This document shows, piece by piece, positions 41,828 to 53,529 of a DNA stretch of 64,000 nt. Position 1 is the first letter of the stretch; every line of letters starts with the position of its first letter. The translations under genes were made by a program, and so were the position numbers. The DNA comes from Streptomyces eurocidicus. GTDB lineage: Bacteria > Actinomycetota > Actinomycetes > Streptomycetales > Streptomycetaceae. The stretch covers positions 930,001-994,000 of the forward strand of contig NZ_LGUI01000001.1 of NCBI RefSeq assembly GCF_002891295.1. Direction: 5' to 3'. The notes under the pieces are model-generated. The model was not told where the DNA came from, ran no database searches, and saw only the letters and a program-made list of their open reading frames with translations.

Positions 41828-42799
41828 TTGTCCGAGGAAGGGTTTATCGAACTGGACGGCGTCGAGAAGGTCTTCGACGTCCGTCGCAAGGCGGGATTCC
41901 TGCGCCGCGAGCGACACCGGGTACGCGCCGTGGACGGCATCGGCTTCCGTGTCGCGCGCGGTGAGATGGTCGGTTACATCGGTCCCAACGGCGCCGGGAA
42001 GTCCACCACCATCAAGATGCTCACGGGCATCCTGACCCCCAGCGCCGGCCGGCTGCGCGTCGCGGGCGTCGATCCCTCCCGCGAGCGCACAAGGCTCGCG
42101 CACCGCATCGGCGTGGTCTTCGGCCAGCGCACCACCCTCTGGTGGGACCTGCCGCTGCGCGACTCGTACGGCCTGGTGCGCCGCATGTACCGGGTCCCCG
42201 AGGCGCGCTACCGGTCGAATCTGGAGCGCTGCGTGGAGCTCCTGGACCTGGGTGACCTGCTCGACGTGCCGGTGCGTCAGCTCTCCCTCGGCCAGCGGAT
42301 GCGCGGGGACATCGCGGCCGCCCTGCTGCACGACCCGGAGGTGCTCTACCTCGACGAGCCGACCATCGGCCTGGACGTGGTCAGCAAGGCCAAGGTGCGC
42401 GGCTTCCTCCGGGAGGTCAACGCCGAGCGGGGCACGACGGTGCTGCTGACCACGCACGACCTCACCGACATCGAGCAGCTGTGCGAGCGGGTGATGGTCA
42501 TCGACCACGGCCGCCTGGTCCACGACGGCGGCCTCGACGCCCTGCACACGGCCGGCGAGAGCGAGCGCACCCTCGTCGTCGACCTGGCACGCGCGCTCCC
42601 GCCGATCGAGGGCGTCCCCGGCGCCCGCACGGTCAAGGTCGAGGGCCCGAGGCAGTGGCTGGCGTTCGCGACGGGACAGAGCGCGGCGCCGATCGTGGCG
42701 GCGGTGGCGGAGCGGTATCCGCTGGTGGACCTGTCGGTGCGGGAGCCGGACATCGAGGACGTGATCGCGCGGATGTACGCGGGTGGGAAGGGGTTGTAG
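41828..42799 (+). CDS. ABC transporter ATPase of the exporter
   Basis: A 323-residue ATPase of the DrrA/NodI type. Walker A is GPNGAGKSTT, the Q-loop is VVFGQRTTLWWDLP, the signature is LSLGQRMRGDIA, Walker B is VLYLDEPTIGLD, and the switch His is TTHDL. A C-terminal domain of about 90 residues follows. The likely start is TTG 41828, because the upstream frame lacks ATG/GTG and GGGGAG lies just before it; the spacing is short, so the start is uncertain. Confidence 0.88.
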   Translation: MSEEGFIELDGVEKVFDVRRKAGFLRRERHRVRAVDGIGFRVARGEMVGYIGPNGAGKSTTIKMLTGILTPSAGRLRVAGVDPSRERTRLAHRIGVVFGQRTTLWWDLPLRDSYGLVRRMYRVPEARYRSNLERCVELLDLGDLLDVPVRQLSLGQRMRGDIAAALLHDPEVLYLDEPTIGLDVVSKAKVRGFLREVNAERGTTVLLTTHDLTDIEQLCERVMVIDHGRLVHDGGLDALHTAGESERTLVVDLARALPPIEGVPGARTVKVEGPRQWLAFATGQSAAPIVAAVAERYPLVDLSVREPDIEDVIARMYAGGKGL

Positions 42800-42846
42800 T
42801 GCGCCGACGCGCGGTGCCCTTGAGGGCCGGCCCGGGCGCTCCCCCG

Positions 42847-43230
42847 TCACTTCGGGGTGCAGACCTTGGTCAGCTCGCCCGCCGCGTCCTTCACCGGTGT
42901 GAGGTCCGGCGCCACGTTCCGCCGGTCGGCGTCGCGGACGTTGGCCACGGCCTTCTGGAGGTGGTCCAGGGCCTTGCTCACATCCGTGTCGTCCGTCTTG
43001 TCCTTGAGCTTCCTGGTGTCCTTGTCGAGGGTGTCCAGGATCCTGTCCGCCTTGCCGGGGTCGTCGGCGGCGTCCGTCACGGCCCGCTGGAGGTCGTCGG
43101 CGTCATTGGTGATCTCGATGCCGAGGCGGGCGCAGTCGACGGCCTTCTGGGCGGCGGAGCAGCCGGTCGCCAGGACGAGCGCGGCGGCGGCCAGGACGAC
43201 GACGGCCCTGGTGCGGTGGTGTGCGGGCAT
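42847..43230 (-). CDS. Secreted lipoprotein
   Basis: A 127-residue protein. ATG 43230 has GGGAGGGG upstream. A lipobox (LVLATGC, lipid Cys at residue 24) follows the signal helix. The mature part is a charged helical domain (DDLQRAVTDAADDPGKADRI, TRKLKDKTDDTDVSKALDHL) with two further cysteines (AVDCARLG and KVCTPK) that could form a disulfide. Function is unknown; it lies between the ABC operon and rph. Confidence 0.8.
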   Translation of the reverse strand: MPAHHRTRAVVVLAAAALVLATGCSAAQKAVDCARLGIEITNDADDLQRAVTDAADDPGKADRILDTLDKDTRKLKDKTDDTDVSKALDHLQKAVANVRDADRRNVAPDLTPVKDAAGELTKVCTPK

Positions 43231-43343
43231 GGCGGGGTCCCCTCCCGGTGGTGTGGCCACGGGCGTACGGCTGCGGCGCTCCGCGGTCGTACGCCCGTGT
43301 CTGTATCCCTAGGAACGCTCGGACACCGCCCTGCGGTTGCCCG

Positions 43344-44075
<732 letters not shown>

Positions 44076-44108
44076 GGTGATGAGCCTATCGGCACCGCGG
44101 CATTGCGA

Positions 44109-44153
44109 AGGGCCCCGCTCCGATTCGTCTGGACGAACCGGGCGCGGGGCCCT
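44109..44153. terminator. Branched hairpin terminator after nagF
   Basis: AGGGCCCCGC (44109-44118) pairs with GCGGGGCCCT (44144-44153), enclosing a second small dyad TTCGTC-TG-GACGAA. It lies between the nagF stop and the rph start, both on the minus strand. Confidence 0.7.
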
Positions 44154-44171
44154 CGGCGGGAGCTCAGTGGC

Positions 44172-44405
44172 TCACATCATGTCTTCGATCTCGCCGGCGA
44201 TCGGGTCGGCGTCGGTGCCGATGACGACCTGGATGGCGGTGCCCATCTTCACGACGCCGTGCGCGCCGGCGGCCTTGAGGGCGGCCTCATCGACGAGGGC
44301 CGGGTCGGCGACCTCGGTGCGAAGGCGGGTGATGCAGCCCTCGACCTCTTCGATGTTGTCGATGCCGCCGAGCCCGGCGACGATCTTCTCAGCCTTGGTG
44401 GCCAT
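44172..44405 (-). CDS. nagF: PTS EIIB component for N-acetylglucosamine
   Basis: A 77-residue single-domain EIIB. The phosphorylated cysteine lies in EEVEGCITRLRTEV, and the domain ends with IQVVIGTDADPIAGEIED. ATG 44405 has AGGAG 5 bases upstream. It passes phosphate from EIIA to sugar bound by the EIIC permeases encoded divergently. A DasR-type operator at 44574 lies in the shared promoter region. Confidence 0.9.
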   Translation of the reverse strand: MATKAEKIVAGLGGIDNIEEVEGCITRLRTEVADPALVDEAALKAAGAHGVVKMGTAIQVVIGTDADPIAGEIEDMM

Positions 44406-44573
44406 GTCCACTCCTGGTTGTCTCGGCCCTTCGGCGATCCCGCCGACCGGCTTTCACACGGTAACCCACGTTCAGCCCAACTACGCGGGCGTATGTCCGC
44501 CATCTGACGAAAGATGGCGTCCACAATGGCGATCACCCGGCGCTGCGCTCCGGGGGCCGGACAACACACCGCA

Positions 44574-44589
44574 AGTGGTCTACACCAGT
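44574..44589. promoter_or_regulatory. DasR operator (dre) between nagF and nagE1
   Basis: AGTGGTCTACACCAGT matches the dre consensus ACTGGTCTAGACCAGT at 14 of 16 positions. It lies 55 bases before nagE1 and 169 bases before nagF. DasR represses such sites and is released by glucosamine-6-phosphate. Confidence 0.88.
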
Positions 44590-44643
44590 ATGCGGCAAAG
44601 CACCGAGTGACTGCCGCCGGGGCGGCGGGCCGGGAGGACGCAG

Positions 44644-45957
44644 ATGAGTTCGAACGCCGCGGCGGTGCCCCGGGGAAAGAAGTGGACGCAGGTCCTCTTC
44701 CAGAACCTGCAGAAGATGGGGCGCAGCCTCCAGCTGCCGATCGCGGTGCTGCCGGCGGCGGGCATCCTCAACCGGCTCGGGCAGCCGGACGTCTTCGGCA
44801 AGGACGGCCTGGGCTGGACGGACGTGGCGAAGGTCTTCGCGGGCGCGGGCGGCGCGCTGCTGGACTCGGGGCTGGGGCTGCCGCTGCTGTTCTGCGTGGG
44901 CGTGGCCATCGGGATGGCGAAGAAGTCGGACGGCTCGACGGCGCTGGCCGCGGTGGTGGGCTTCCTCGTCTACTTCTCGGTGCTGCACCAGTTCCCTGAG
45001 GACTGCCCGCACGAGGCGACGTTCGGCGGGGCGGGGCTGTGGAGCGGGGTGTGCGTCTCGACGGGCGGCACGGCGGCCCCGGCGAGCTTCCAGAACCCGG
45101 GGGTGTTCGGCGGCATCGTGATCGGGCTGCTGAGCGCCTGGTTCTGGATGCGGTTCCACCGGGTGCGGCTGGTGGACTGGCTGGGCTTCTTCAACGGGCG
45201 GCGGCTGGTGCCGATCCTGATGTCGTTCGTGGCGCTGGCCTTCGCGGTGATCTGCCTGTTCGTCTGGCCGCCGATCGGTGACGCGCTGACGGACTTCAGC
45301 GAGTGGCTGTCGGACCTGGGGTCGACGGGCGCCGGTGTCTTCGGGGTGGCGAACCGGGCGCTGCTGGTGGTGGGGCTGCACCAGTTCCTGAACACGTTCA
45401 TGTGGTTCCAGTTCGGTGACTACACCAAGCCGGACGGGACGGTCGTGCACGGTGACATCAACCGGTTCCTGGCGGGCGACCCGGCCGCGGGGCAGTTCAC
45501 CACCGGCTTCTTCCCGATCATGATGTTCGCGCTGCCGGCGGCGGCGCTGGCGATCGCGCACTGTGCGAAGCCGCACCGCCGGAAGGTGGTGGGCGGCATG
45601 ATGCTCTCGGTGGGGCTGACGTCGTTCGTCACGGGCATCACGGAGCCGGTGGAGTACTCCTTCCTCTTCATCGCTCCGGTGCTGTACGCGATCCATGCCG
45701 TGCTCACGGGTGTGTCGATGGCGGTGACCTGGGGTTTCGGGGTGCACGACGGTTTCAGCTTCTCGGCCGGGCTGATCGACTACGTGATCAACTGGGGGCT
45801 GGCGACGAAGCCCTGGCTGATCATTCCGATCGGGTTGTGCTTCGCCGTCCTCTACTACGCGCTTTTCCGCTTCGCGATTACGAAGTTCGACTTGCCGACT
45901 CCGGGCCGGGAACCCGAAGAGCTGGCGGCGGAGATCGAACAGGAGAACGTGAAGTAA
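44644..45957 (+). CDS. nagE1: PTS EIIC permease, N-acetylglucosamine (first copy)
   Basis: A 437-residue EIIC of the glucose/GlcNAc family. Diagnostic sequence is FQNLQKMGRSLQLPIAVLPA, GVAIGMAKKSDGSTALAAVV, FFNGRRLVPILMSF, GLHQFLNTFMWFQFGDY, FMTGFFPI-type TTGFFPIMMFALPAAALAI and ITEPVEYSFLFIAPVLYAIH. It lacks IIA and IIB domains, so it relies on nagF and a separate IIA. Compared with the second copy it has a Cys-containing outer loop near residue 120 (EDCPHEATFGG). A dre site lies upstream. Confidence 0.88.
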   Translation: MSSNAAAVPRGKKWTQVLFQNLQKMGRSLQLPIAVLPAAGILNRLGQPDVFGKDGLGWTDVAKVFAGAGGALLDSGLGLPLLFCVGVAIGMAKKSDGSTALAAVVGFLVYFSVLHQFPEDCPHEATFGGAGLWSGVCVSTGGTAAPASFQNPGVFGGIVIGLLSAWFWMRFHRVRLVDWLGFFNGRRLVPILMSFVALAFAVICLFVWPPIGDALTDFSEWLSDLGSTGAGVFGVANRALLVVGLHQFLNTFMWFQFGDYTKPDGTVVHGDINRFLAGDPAAGQFTTGFFPIMMFALPAAALAIAHCAKPHRRKVVGGMMLSVGLTSFVTGITEPVEYSFLFIAPVLYAIHAVLTGVSMAVTWGFGVHDGFSFSAGLIDYVINWGLATKPWLIIPIGLCFAVLYYALFRFAITKFDLPTPGREPEELAAEIEQENVK

Positions 45958-45998
45958 GGGGTCAGTGACGCTGCGCCGGGATTCGCTTCCCGGCGGGG

Positions 45999-46033
45999 AC
46001 GGCCCCCGAGCCTTGGGCTCGGGGGCCGTTTCC
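45999..46033. terminator. Terminator after nagE1
   Basis: ACGGCCCCCGAGCC and GGCTCGGGGGCCGT form a 14-bp perfect stem with loop TTG, followed by TTTCC. It separates nagE1 from nagE2, so nagE2 has its own promoter. Confidence 0.85.
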
Positions 46034-46102
46034 GGTGCCCGGCTCCTGTGTGCGAGACCACGGGGAACTACGGATTCCTTTATCCCTGACTCACGTGCTA
46101 CA

Positions 46103-46118
46103 ACAGGTCTAAACCACT
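46103..46118. promoter_or_regulatory. DasR operator (dre) 1 upstream of nagE2
   Basis: ACAGGTCTAAACCACT matches the dre consensus at 13 of 16 positions, 72 bases before nagE2. Confidence 0.8.
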
Positions 46119-46119
46119 G

Positions 46120-46135
46120 AGTGGTGTAGACCAGA
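46120..46135. promoter_or_regulatory. DasR operator (dre) 2 upstream of nagE2
   Basis: AGTGGTGTAGACCAGA matches at 13 of 16 positions and starts one base after dre 1, so two DasR dimers could bind side by side on the nagE2 promoter. Confidence 0.82.
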
Positions 46136-46189
46136 TTGCGGGCCGTCCCCCCTTACCCCCCGAGCGCCCGCCTCACCTGGAGGAATCCG

Positions 46190-47479
<1,290 letters not shown>

Positions 47480-47510
47480 CCCCGGACCGCGGTTCCACAC
47501 CGTGAATAAG

Positions 47511-47552
47511 AAATGCCCCCGGAATCCCTTGGATTCCGGGGGCATTTCCCTT
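47511..47552. terminator. Terminator after nagE2
   Basis: AAATGCCCCCGGAATCC and GGATTCCGGGGGCATTT form a 17-bp perfect stem with loop CTT, followed by a C/T-rich tail (CCCTTTCCC). The A/T pairs at the base give a T-run on each strand, so it can work for both convergent genes. Confidence 0.9.
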
Positions 47553-47591
47553 TCCCGCCTTTAATGGCGGCCATAACGGCCCGCTGGACGA

Positions 47592-48344
47592 CTAAATTTC
47601 ATACACCGCGCCCGTACTCGCCAGTTCCGTCGGCCCGTCGAAGACCTCCTGCGCGTCCCGCAGGTTGGTCAGCGGATCGGTCCACGGCGGGATATGGGTG
47701 AGCACCAGCCGGCCGACGCCGGCGCGGGCCGCGTGCTCCCCCGCCTCACGGCCGTTGAGGTGGAGGTCCGGGATCTCCTCCTTGCCGTAGGTGAACGACG
47801 CCTCGCAGAGCAGCAGGTCCGTGCCGAGCGCGAGCTTGTGCAGCTCCTCGCAGGGGCCGGTGTCGCCGGAGTACACCAGCGAGCGGCCGTCGTGCTCGAT
47901 GCGGAAGGCGAACGCCTCGACGGGGTGGCGGACCCGGTCGGTGCGGATCGTGAGCGGGCCGAGCGAGAAAGCGCCGGGCGTCAGGGTGCGGAAGTCGAAG
48001 ACCTCCCCCATGCAGCGCTCGTCGGGGACGTCGCCGTAGGCCGTGGCCAGCCGCCGCTCGGTGCCCTCGGGGCCGTGCACGGGGAGGGGCCCGGCGCGGC
48101 CGCCCTCGTGCCGGTAGTAGCGGGCGACGAAGTACCCGCACATGTCGATGCAGTGGTCCGGATGCAGGTGGGACAGCAGGATGGCGTCGAGGTCGTAGAG
48201 ACCGATGTGGCGTTGCAACTCGCCCAGGGCTCCATTGCCCATGTCGAGCAGCAACCGGAAGCCGTCGGCCTCTACGAGATAGCTCGAACAGGCCGATTCC
48301 TTGGACGGGAACGACCCCGAGCATCCGACGACGGTGAGCTTCAT
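47592..48344 (-). CDS. MBL-fold metal-dependent hydrolase
   Basis: A 250-residue metallo-beta-lactamase-fold protein of the RNase Z/ElaC-like branch. ATG 48344 starts conserved MKLTVVGCSGSFPSKESACS. The metal motif is LLSHLHPDHCIDMCGYF, with later ligands in SGDTGPCEEL and LTHIPPW. The lack of an RNase Z exosite arm makes a small-molecule phosphodiesterase or ester hydrolase more likely than tRNA processing. Substrate is unknown. Confidence 0.87.
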   Translation of the reverse strand: MKLTVVGCSGSFPSKESACSSYLVEADGFRLLLDMGNGALGELQRHIGLYDLDAILLSHLHPDHCIDMCGYFVARYYRHEGGRAGPLPVHGPEGTERRLATAYGDVPDERCMGEVFDFRTLTPGAFSLGPLTIRTDRVRHPVEAFAFRIEHDGRSLVYSGDTGPCEELHKLALGTDLLLCEASFTYGKEEIPDLHLNGREAGEHAARAGVGRLVLTHIPPWTDPLTNLRDAQEVFDGPTELASTGAVYEI

Positions 48345-48662
48345 ACGGGCCTGAACCTCCATGGGCCGGGTACGGGGGGCCATGCGGTCCGTCGAGAGTA
48401 AGGCGCGAATCCGGCGGTCGCTCCTCCACGAGCTGGGGTTGTGGTTGAAGTCACCGGTACGGACCCCTCTGCCGCTCGCGCGGAGGGGATTCCGGGCGGA
48501 TCCGCCGCCGGGCCGGGGCCTTCCCGCACGGCCGTGCGACCCGGCGGCTCGCCGGATGATTCCGCCGCGGCCCGGCGACCGGCCACGGCCGCGGGCCCGC
48601 CCGCGCCCGCGGCGCGAGCGGGCCCCGCCCGTCAGGGGGCGCGGCGGCGCCCCGGAGCCCCG

Positions 48663-49900
<1,238 letters not shown>

Positions 49901-50072
49901 GGCTGTGCTCCTGTCGGAGTGCGGGGTCGGTGCGCGCGGTACGCGGGGGCTCACATCGTGAGAACCATGGGCGCATCGTATCGATTCCTTGTGCGCGCCC
50001 CGGAAGTTCGTCCCGCGATGCGGACCTTCGCGTCTCACCTGACAGTGTCCGGCGGGTGGCCGGACGGCGCGC

Positions 50073-50495
50073 TCAGTAGGCGTCGACGATCTTCACGTCC
50101 TCCTCGGTCACCACGCCGTCGGCGATCCGGTACGAGCGGAACTGGAAGGGTCCGGCGTCGTCGGTGTCGGCGGTGGAGACCAGGACGTAGTGGGCGCCCG
50201 GCTCGTTGGCGTAGGTGAGGTCCGTGCGGGAGGGGTACGCCTCGGTGGCGGTGTGCGAGTGGTAGATGATCACCGGCTCCTCGTCGCGGTCGTCCATCTC
50301 GCGGTAGAGCCGGAGCAGGTCCGTGGAGTCGAACTCGTAGAACGTGGGCGAGCGGGCGGCGTTGAGCATGGGGACGAAGCGCTCGGGGCGGTCGGTGCCG
50401 GCCGGGCCCGCGACCACGCCGCACGCCTCGTCGGGGTGGTCCGCGCGGGCGTGCGCGACGATCCGGTCGTACAGGGCCTGGGTGAGGGTCAGCAT
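50073..50495 (-). CDS. mec: Mec-type JAMM metallopeptidase (M67)
   Basis: A 140-residue zinc peptidase. ATG 50495 starts MLTLTQALYD. The JAMM elements are the Glu in DEACGVVAG and the metal/Ser/Asp set in YHSHTATEAYPSRTD. It releases cysteine from CysO-cysteine and may also trim the CysO tail. No good Shine-Dalgarno is visible; TATCCT lies 7 bases before the ATG, so the transcript may be leaderless. Confidence 0.9.
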   Translation of the reverse strand: MLTLTQALYDRIVAHARADHPDEACGVVAGPAGTDRPERFVPMLNAARSPTFYEFDSTDLLRLYREMDDRDEEPVIIYHSHTATEAYPSRTDLTYANEPGAHYVLVSTADTDDAGPFQFRSYRIADGVVTEEDVKIVDAY

Positions 50496-50514
50496 GCCCG
50501 ACAGGATAAGCAGA

Positions 50515-50552
50515 GGGCCCGCCCGTACCGAGGGGGTGGTACGGGCGGGCCC
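50515..50552. terminator. Terminator after the amino-acid permease
   Basis: GGGCCCGCCCGTACC and GGTACGGGCGGGCCC form a perfect 15-bp stem with an 8-base G-rich loop, 35 bases past the permease stop and just upstream of mec on the same strand. Confidence 0.82.
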
Positions 50553-50586
50553 GGTCACTGCGGGTGCGGTCGTGCCGCGGGGCGCG

Positions 50587-52089
50587 TCAGACGACGTGCT
50601 CGGCCTCGGCGCGCGCGTCGGCGGCCAGCTTCGCGTAGTGCTCCGTGGACTTGCGCTCGAACGCCGCGGGGTTGCGGCGCTTGAGGACGAGGTAGGAGAC
50701 GCCCATGATCAGGCCCCAGAGGGGGGCGCAGTACAGGGAGACCCGGGAGTCCTGGTCGATGCCCATCAGCACGATCACCATCAGGATGAAGGCGAGCGCG
50801 AAGTAGCTGGTCCAGGGGGCGCCCGGGGCGCGGAACTCGGACTGCGGGAGCTCGCCGCGGTCGGCCTTGCGGCGGTAGCGGATCTGGGCCACCAGGATCA
50901 TGATCCAGGCCCACATACCGGAGATGGTCGCGAAGGAGACGACGTAGTTGAACGCCTCGCCCGGCCACTGGTAGTTGATCCCCACGCCGGCGAGCATGAG
51001 CACGGCGGAGCAGGTGGTGCCGCGCAGCGGCAGGCCGGACTTGGTCAGCTGGCCGAAGAACTTCGGGCCCTGGCCGTTGAGCGCGAGGTCGCGCAGCATG
51101 CGGCCGGTGGAGTACATGCCGGAGTTGCAGGAGGACAGCGCCGCGGTGAGGACGACGAAGTTGACGATGCCGGCGCCGGCCGGGAGGCCGATCCGGGCGA
51201 ACGCCTCGACGAAGGGGCTCTTGCCGGCCTCGAACGCGGTCCACGGGACCACGGACAGGATGATGATCAGGGCACCGATGTAGAAGACGGCGATCCGCCA
51301 CGGGACGGTGTTGATCGCCTTGGGCAGGGTCTTCTTCGGGTCCTTGGCCTCGCCCGCGGTGACGCCGACGAGCTCGACGGCGAGGAAGGCGAACATCACG
51401 ATCTGCAGCGTCATCAGCATGCTGGTGATGCCGTCGTCGCCGGCGAAGAAGCCGCCGTGGGACCAGAGGTTGCTGACGGAGGCGGTGTCCGCGGCGTCGG
51501 AGAAGCCGAGGGTGAGGACGCCGATGCCGATCAGGATCATGCCGATGATGGCGGTGACCTTGACCATCGAGAACCAGAACTCCAGCTCACCGAAGAGCTT
51601 CACGGAGATCAGGTTGGCGAGGTAGAGGACGACGGTGAAAACGAGGGCCGAGACCCATTGCGGGATCGACTTGTCCCAGTACTGCATATAGGTGGCCGCC
51701 GCGGTCACCTCGGTGATCCCGGTGACGACCCAGAAGAGCCAGTACGTCCATCCGGTCACATAGCCGAAGAACGGGCCGAGGAACTCCCGTGCGTACTCCG
51801 AGAAGGAGCCGGACACCGGTCGGTACATGAGCAGCTCACCGAGAGCGCGCATGATGAAGAAGATGACCAGGCCCGCGAGGGCGTAGGCCAGGATGAGGCT
51901 GGGTCCGGCCTTGGATATGGCCTTGCCCGCGCCGAGGAACAAACCGGTGCCGATGGCGCCACCAATGGCGATCATCTGGATCTGTCGGTTGCCCAGTCCC
52001 CGCTGGTAACCCTCGGAAGCGCCATGTCCGCTTCCGTTCTGTGCGGCCGCCGCGCTGGCGGTACGGTCCGCGACCTGCTCAGAGGTCAT
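50587..52089 (-). CDS. APC-family amino-acid permease
   Basis: A 500-residue transporter with 12 helices. ATG 52089 has AGAAAGG 8 bases upstream. The family signature is RQIQMIAIGGAIGTGLFLGA, then RPVSGSFSEYAREFLGPFFG, TWWLFW-like GWTYWLFWVVTGITEVTAA and SSCNSGMYSTGRMLRDLALN. This is the AAT subgroup (AnsP, CycA, AroP, PheP relatives), importing an amino acid with protons. Specificity is not readable; asparagine or an aromatic/neutral amino acid are the best guesses. Confidence 0.88.
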   Translation of the reverse strand: MTSEQVADRTASAAAAQNGSGHGASEGYQRGLGNRQIQMIAIGGAIGTGLFLGAGKAISKAGPSLILAYALAGLVIFFIMRALGELLMYRPVSGSFSEYAREFLGPFFGYVTGWTYWLFWVVTGITEVTAAATYMQYWDKSIPQWVSALVFTVVLYLANLISVKLFGELEFWFSMVKVTAIIGMILIGIGVLTLGFSDAADTASVSNLWSHGGFFAGDDGITSMLMTLQIVMFAFLAVELVGVTAGEAKDPKKTLPKAINTVPWRIAVFYIGALIIILSVVPWTAFEAGKSPFVEAFARIGLPAGAGIVNFVVLTAALSSCNSGMYSTGRMLRDLALNGQGPKFFGQLTKSGLPLRGTTCSAVLMLAGVGINYQWPGEAFNYVVSFATISGMWAWIMILVAQIRYRRKADRGELPQSEFRAPGAPWTSYFALAFILMVIVLMGIDQDSRVSLYCAPLWGLIMGVSYLVLKRRNPAAFERKSTEHYAKLAADARAEAEHVV

Positions 52090-52299
52090 GGTGGTGCGCC
52101 TTTCTCCATACCGATCCGGCCATTGCGGATCGGGTCCAGATCCCCCCGGAAATGGAGTCCTGCATGCCGACGGTCGGTCGGCGGAGCGCTCCCGCCGTGA
52201 CATGGGTGGCGTCACGGAGGCAGGTCGTGAAGATTTATCACGAGTGTCATGGAGATCGTCCGGGCGGATGTGGGCCACACCACAAGCGAAGTAGGACAA

Positions 52300-52329
52300 A
52301 AGTAAAAGTGGCGGCCAATAGCCGCCACT
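52300..52329 (-). terminator. Rho-independent terminator after clpS-DUF2017
   Basis: On the minus strand, AGTGGCGGC-TATTG-GCCGCCACT is a 9-bp perfect hairpin followed by TTTACTTTTG, a real U-tract and rare in this genome. The remaining 52090-52474 gap is comparatively AT-rich and must hold the permease promoter, but I cannot fix its boxes. Confidence 0.82.
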
Positions 52330-52474
52330 ACGGTGACGCGATCGTTATCCGAAAATGAACGTTCGCTGAGCGGACACCCATGTCATGCCCATGAAAGATG
52401 TCCTATGAAGTCATTACATAGGGTCCCACCGGAGGCCCCGCCCGTGCGCGCCGGGGCCCTCGGAAGGGCCGCCG

Positions 52475-53065
52475 CTACCCCGTCATCGCCTCGATCAACG
52501 TCTCTTGCAAGCCACCGAGCCAGAGGTAGGCCATCACCATGGGCTTGCGCGGGTCCTCGTCCGGCAGCGCGAAGAGCTCCTCGGTGTCGTCGTCCTCCCG
52601 GACCTCCAGCCGGGTGCCGATGGCGAGGCGCAGGTCGTTGAGCGCGCCGAGCCAGCGCCGGCACTCCTCCGGCGCCAGCCGCAGCACGGCGCCGCCGCCG
52701 GCCGGGGCGAGGCCGTCCAGCGCGCCGACGACGCCGAGGGCGTCCTCGCGCTTGCGGGCGCGCAGGTCGTTCTCGGTGTAGCGGCGGAACTCGGAGGCGT
52801 ACGCGCGCTCGCGCCGGTCCTGCTCGGTGCCCGGGTCGCCGTAGGCGTCCGGGAAGAGGCGGGCCAGCGCGGGGTCGGAGGGCGGCTCACTGGGACCCTC
52901 GGCGAACAGCCGGGCCAGCGGATCGGCCTCGTCCGGGCCCAGGTTCTCGCCCGGCCCGATCAGCTCCAGCAGCTGCACGGCCAGGCTGCGCAGGATGGAG
53001 ATCTCGACCTCGTCGAGGGCGACGGCGGCCCCGCCGCCGGGGAGCGGCTCGAAGTGCCCGGCCAT
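52475..53065 (-). CDS. DUF2017 protein, ClpS partner gene
   Basis: A 196-residue soluble protein. ATG 53065 overlaps the clpS stop (TGATG); a TTG one codon earlier is less likely. Sequence features are EVEISILRSLAVQLLELIGP, a central DAYGDPGTEQDRRERAYASE region and a helical C-terminus ending LGGLQETLIEAMTG. DUF2017 follows clpS in most actinobacteria. Function is unproven; a role in the ClpS/Clp degradation pathway is inferred from this pairing. Confidence 0.87.
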   Translation of the reverse strand: MAGHFEPLPGGGAAVALDEVEISILRSLAVQLLELIGPGENLGPDEADPLARLFAEGPSEPPSDPALARLFPDAYGDPGTEQDRRERAYASEFRRYTENDLRARKREDALGVVGALDGLAPAGGGAVLRLAPEECRRWLGALNDLRLAIGTRLEVREDDDTEELFALPDEDPRKPMVMAYLWLGGLQETLIEAMTG

Positions 53066-53376
53066 CAACGGTCCTGCGACAGGGTCGCCCAGAGGCCGTA
53101 GCCGTGCATCGCCTGCACGTCGCGCTCCATCTCCTCGCGGCTGCCGCTGGAGACCGTGGCGCGGCCCTTGTGGTGGACGTCCAGCATCAGCTTGTGCGCC
53201 TTGTCCTTGGAGTAGCCGAAGTATGCCTGGAACACATACGTCACATAACTCATGAGGTTGACGGGATCGTTGTGGACCAGGGTCACCCAGGGGACATCGG
53301 GTTCGGCCACGGCGAAGGGGGATTCGCCCGTCTCGGGTCGCTCGATCTCGACCGGTGCAACACTCACGCTTCCCAT
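53065..53376 (-). CDS. clpS: ATP-dependent Clp protease adaptor ClpS
   Basis: A 103-residue adaptor that delivers N-degron proteins to ClpA/ClpC. The conserved pocket strand is [20 protein letters not shown], followed by [20 protein letters not shown] and the final [12 protein letters not shown] 53376 and GTG 53367 are both possible starts. It is coupled to DUF2017 and divergent from pncB across about 150 bases. Confidence 0.93.
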   Translation of the reverse strand: MGSVSVAPVEIERPETGESPFAVAEPDVPWVTLVHNDPVNLMSYVTYVFQAYFGYSKDKAHKLMLDVHHKGRATVSSGSREEMERDVQAMHGYGLWATLSQDR

Positions 53377-53529
53377 GCTGCCACTCACGGCCGCGCGATG
53401 CACAAAGGGGTCCCCGTCCGGCAGCGAGTCCCGCGCGCCGCCCGGCGCGGCGTGCGCCGCCCGCGCGCTCCCGTCACGTCGATCACAGAAATCGTCACTC
53501 TGACGAGTATTGGGGGTAGCATCTGGACC

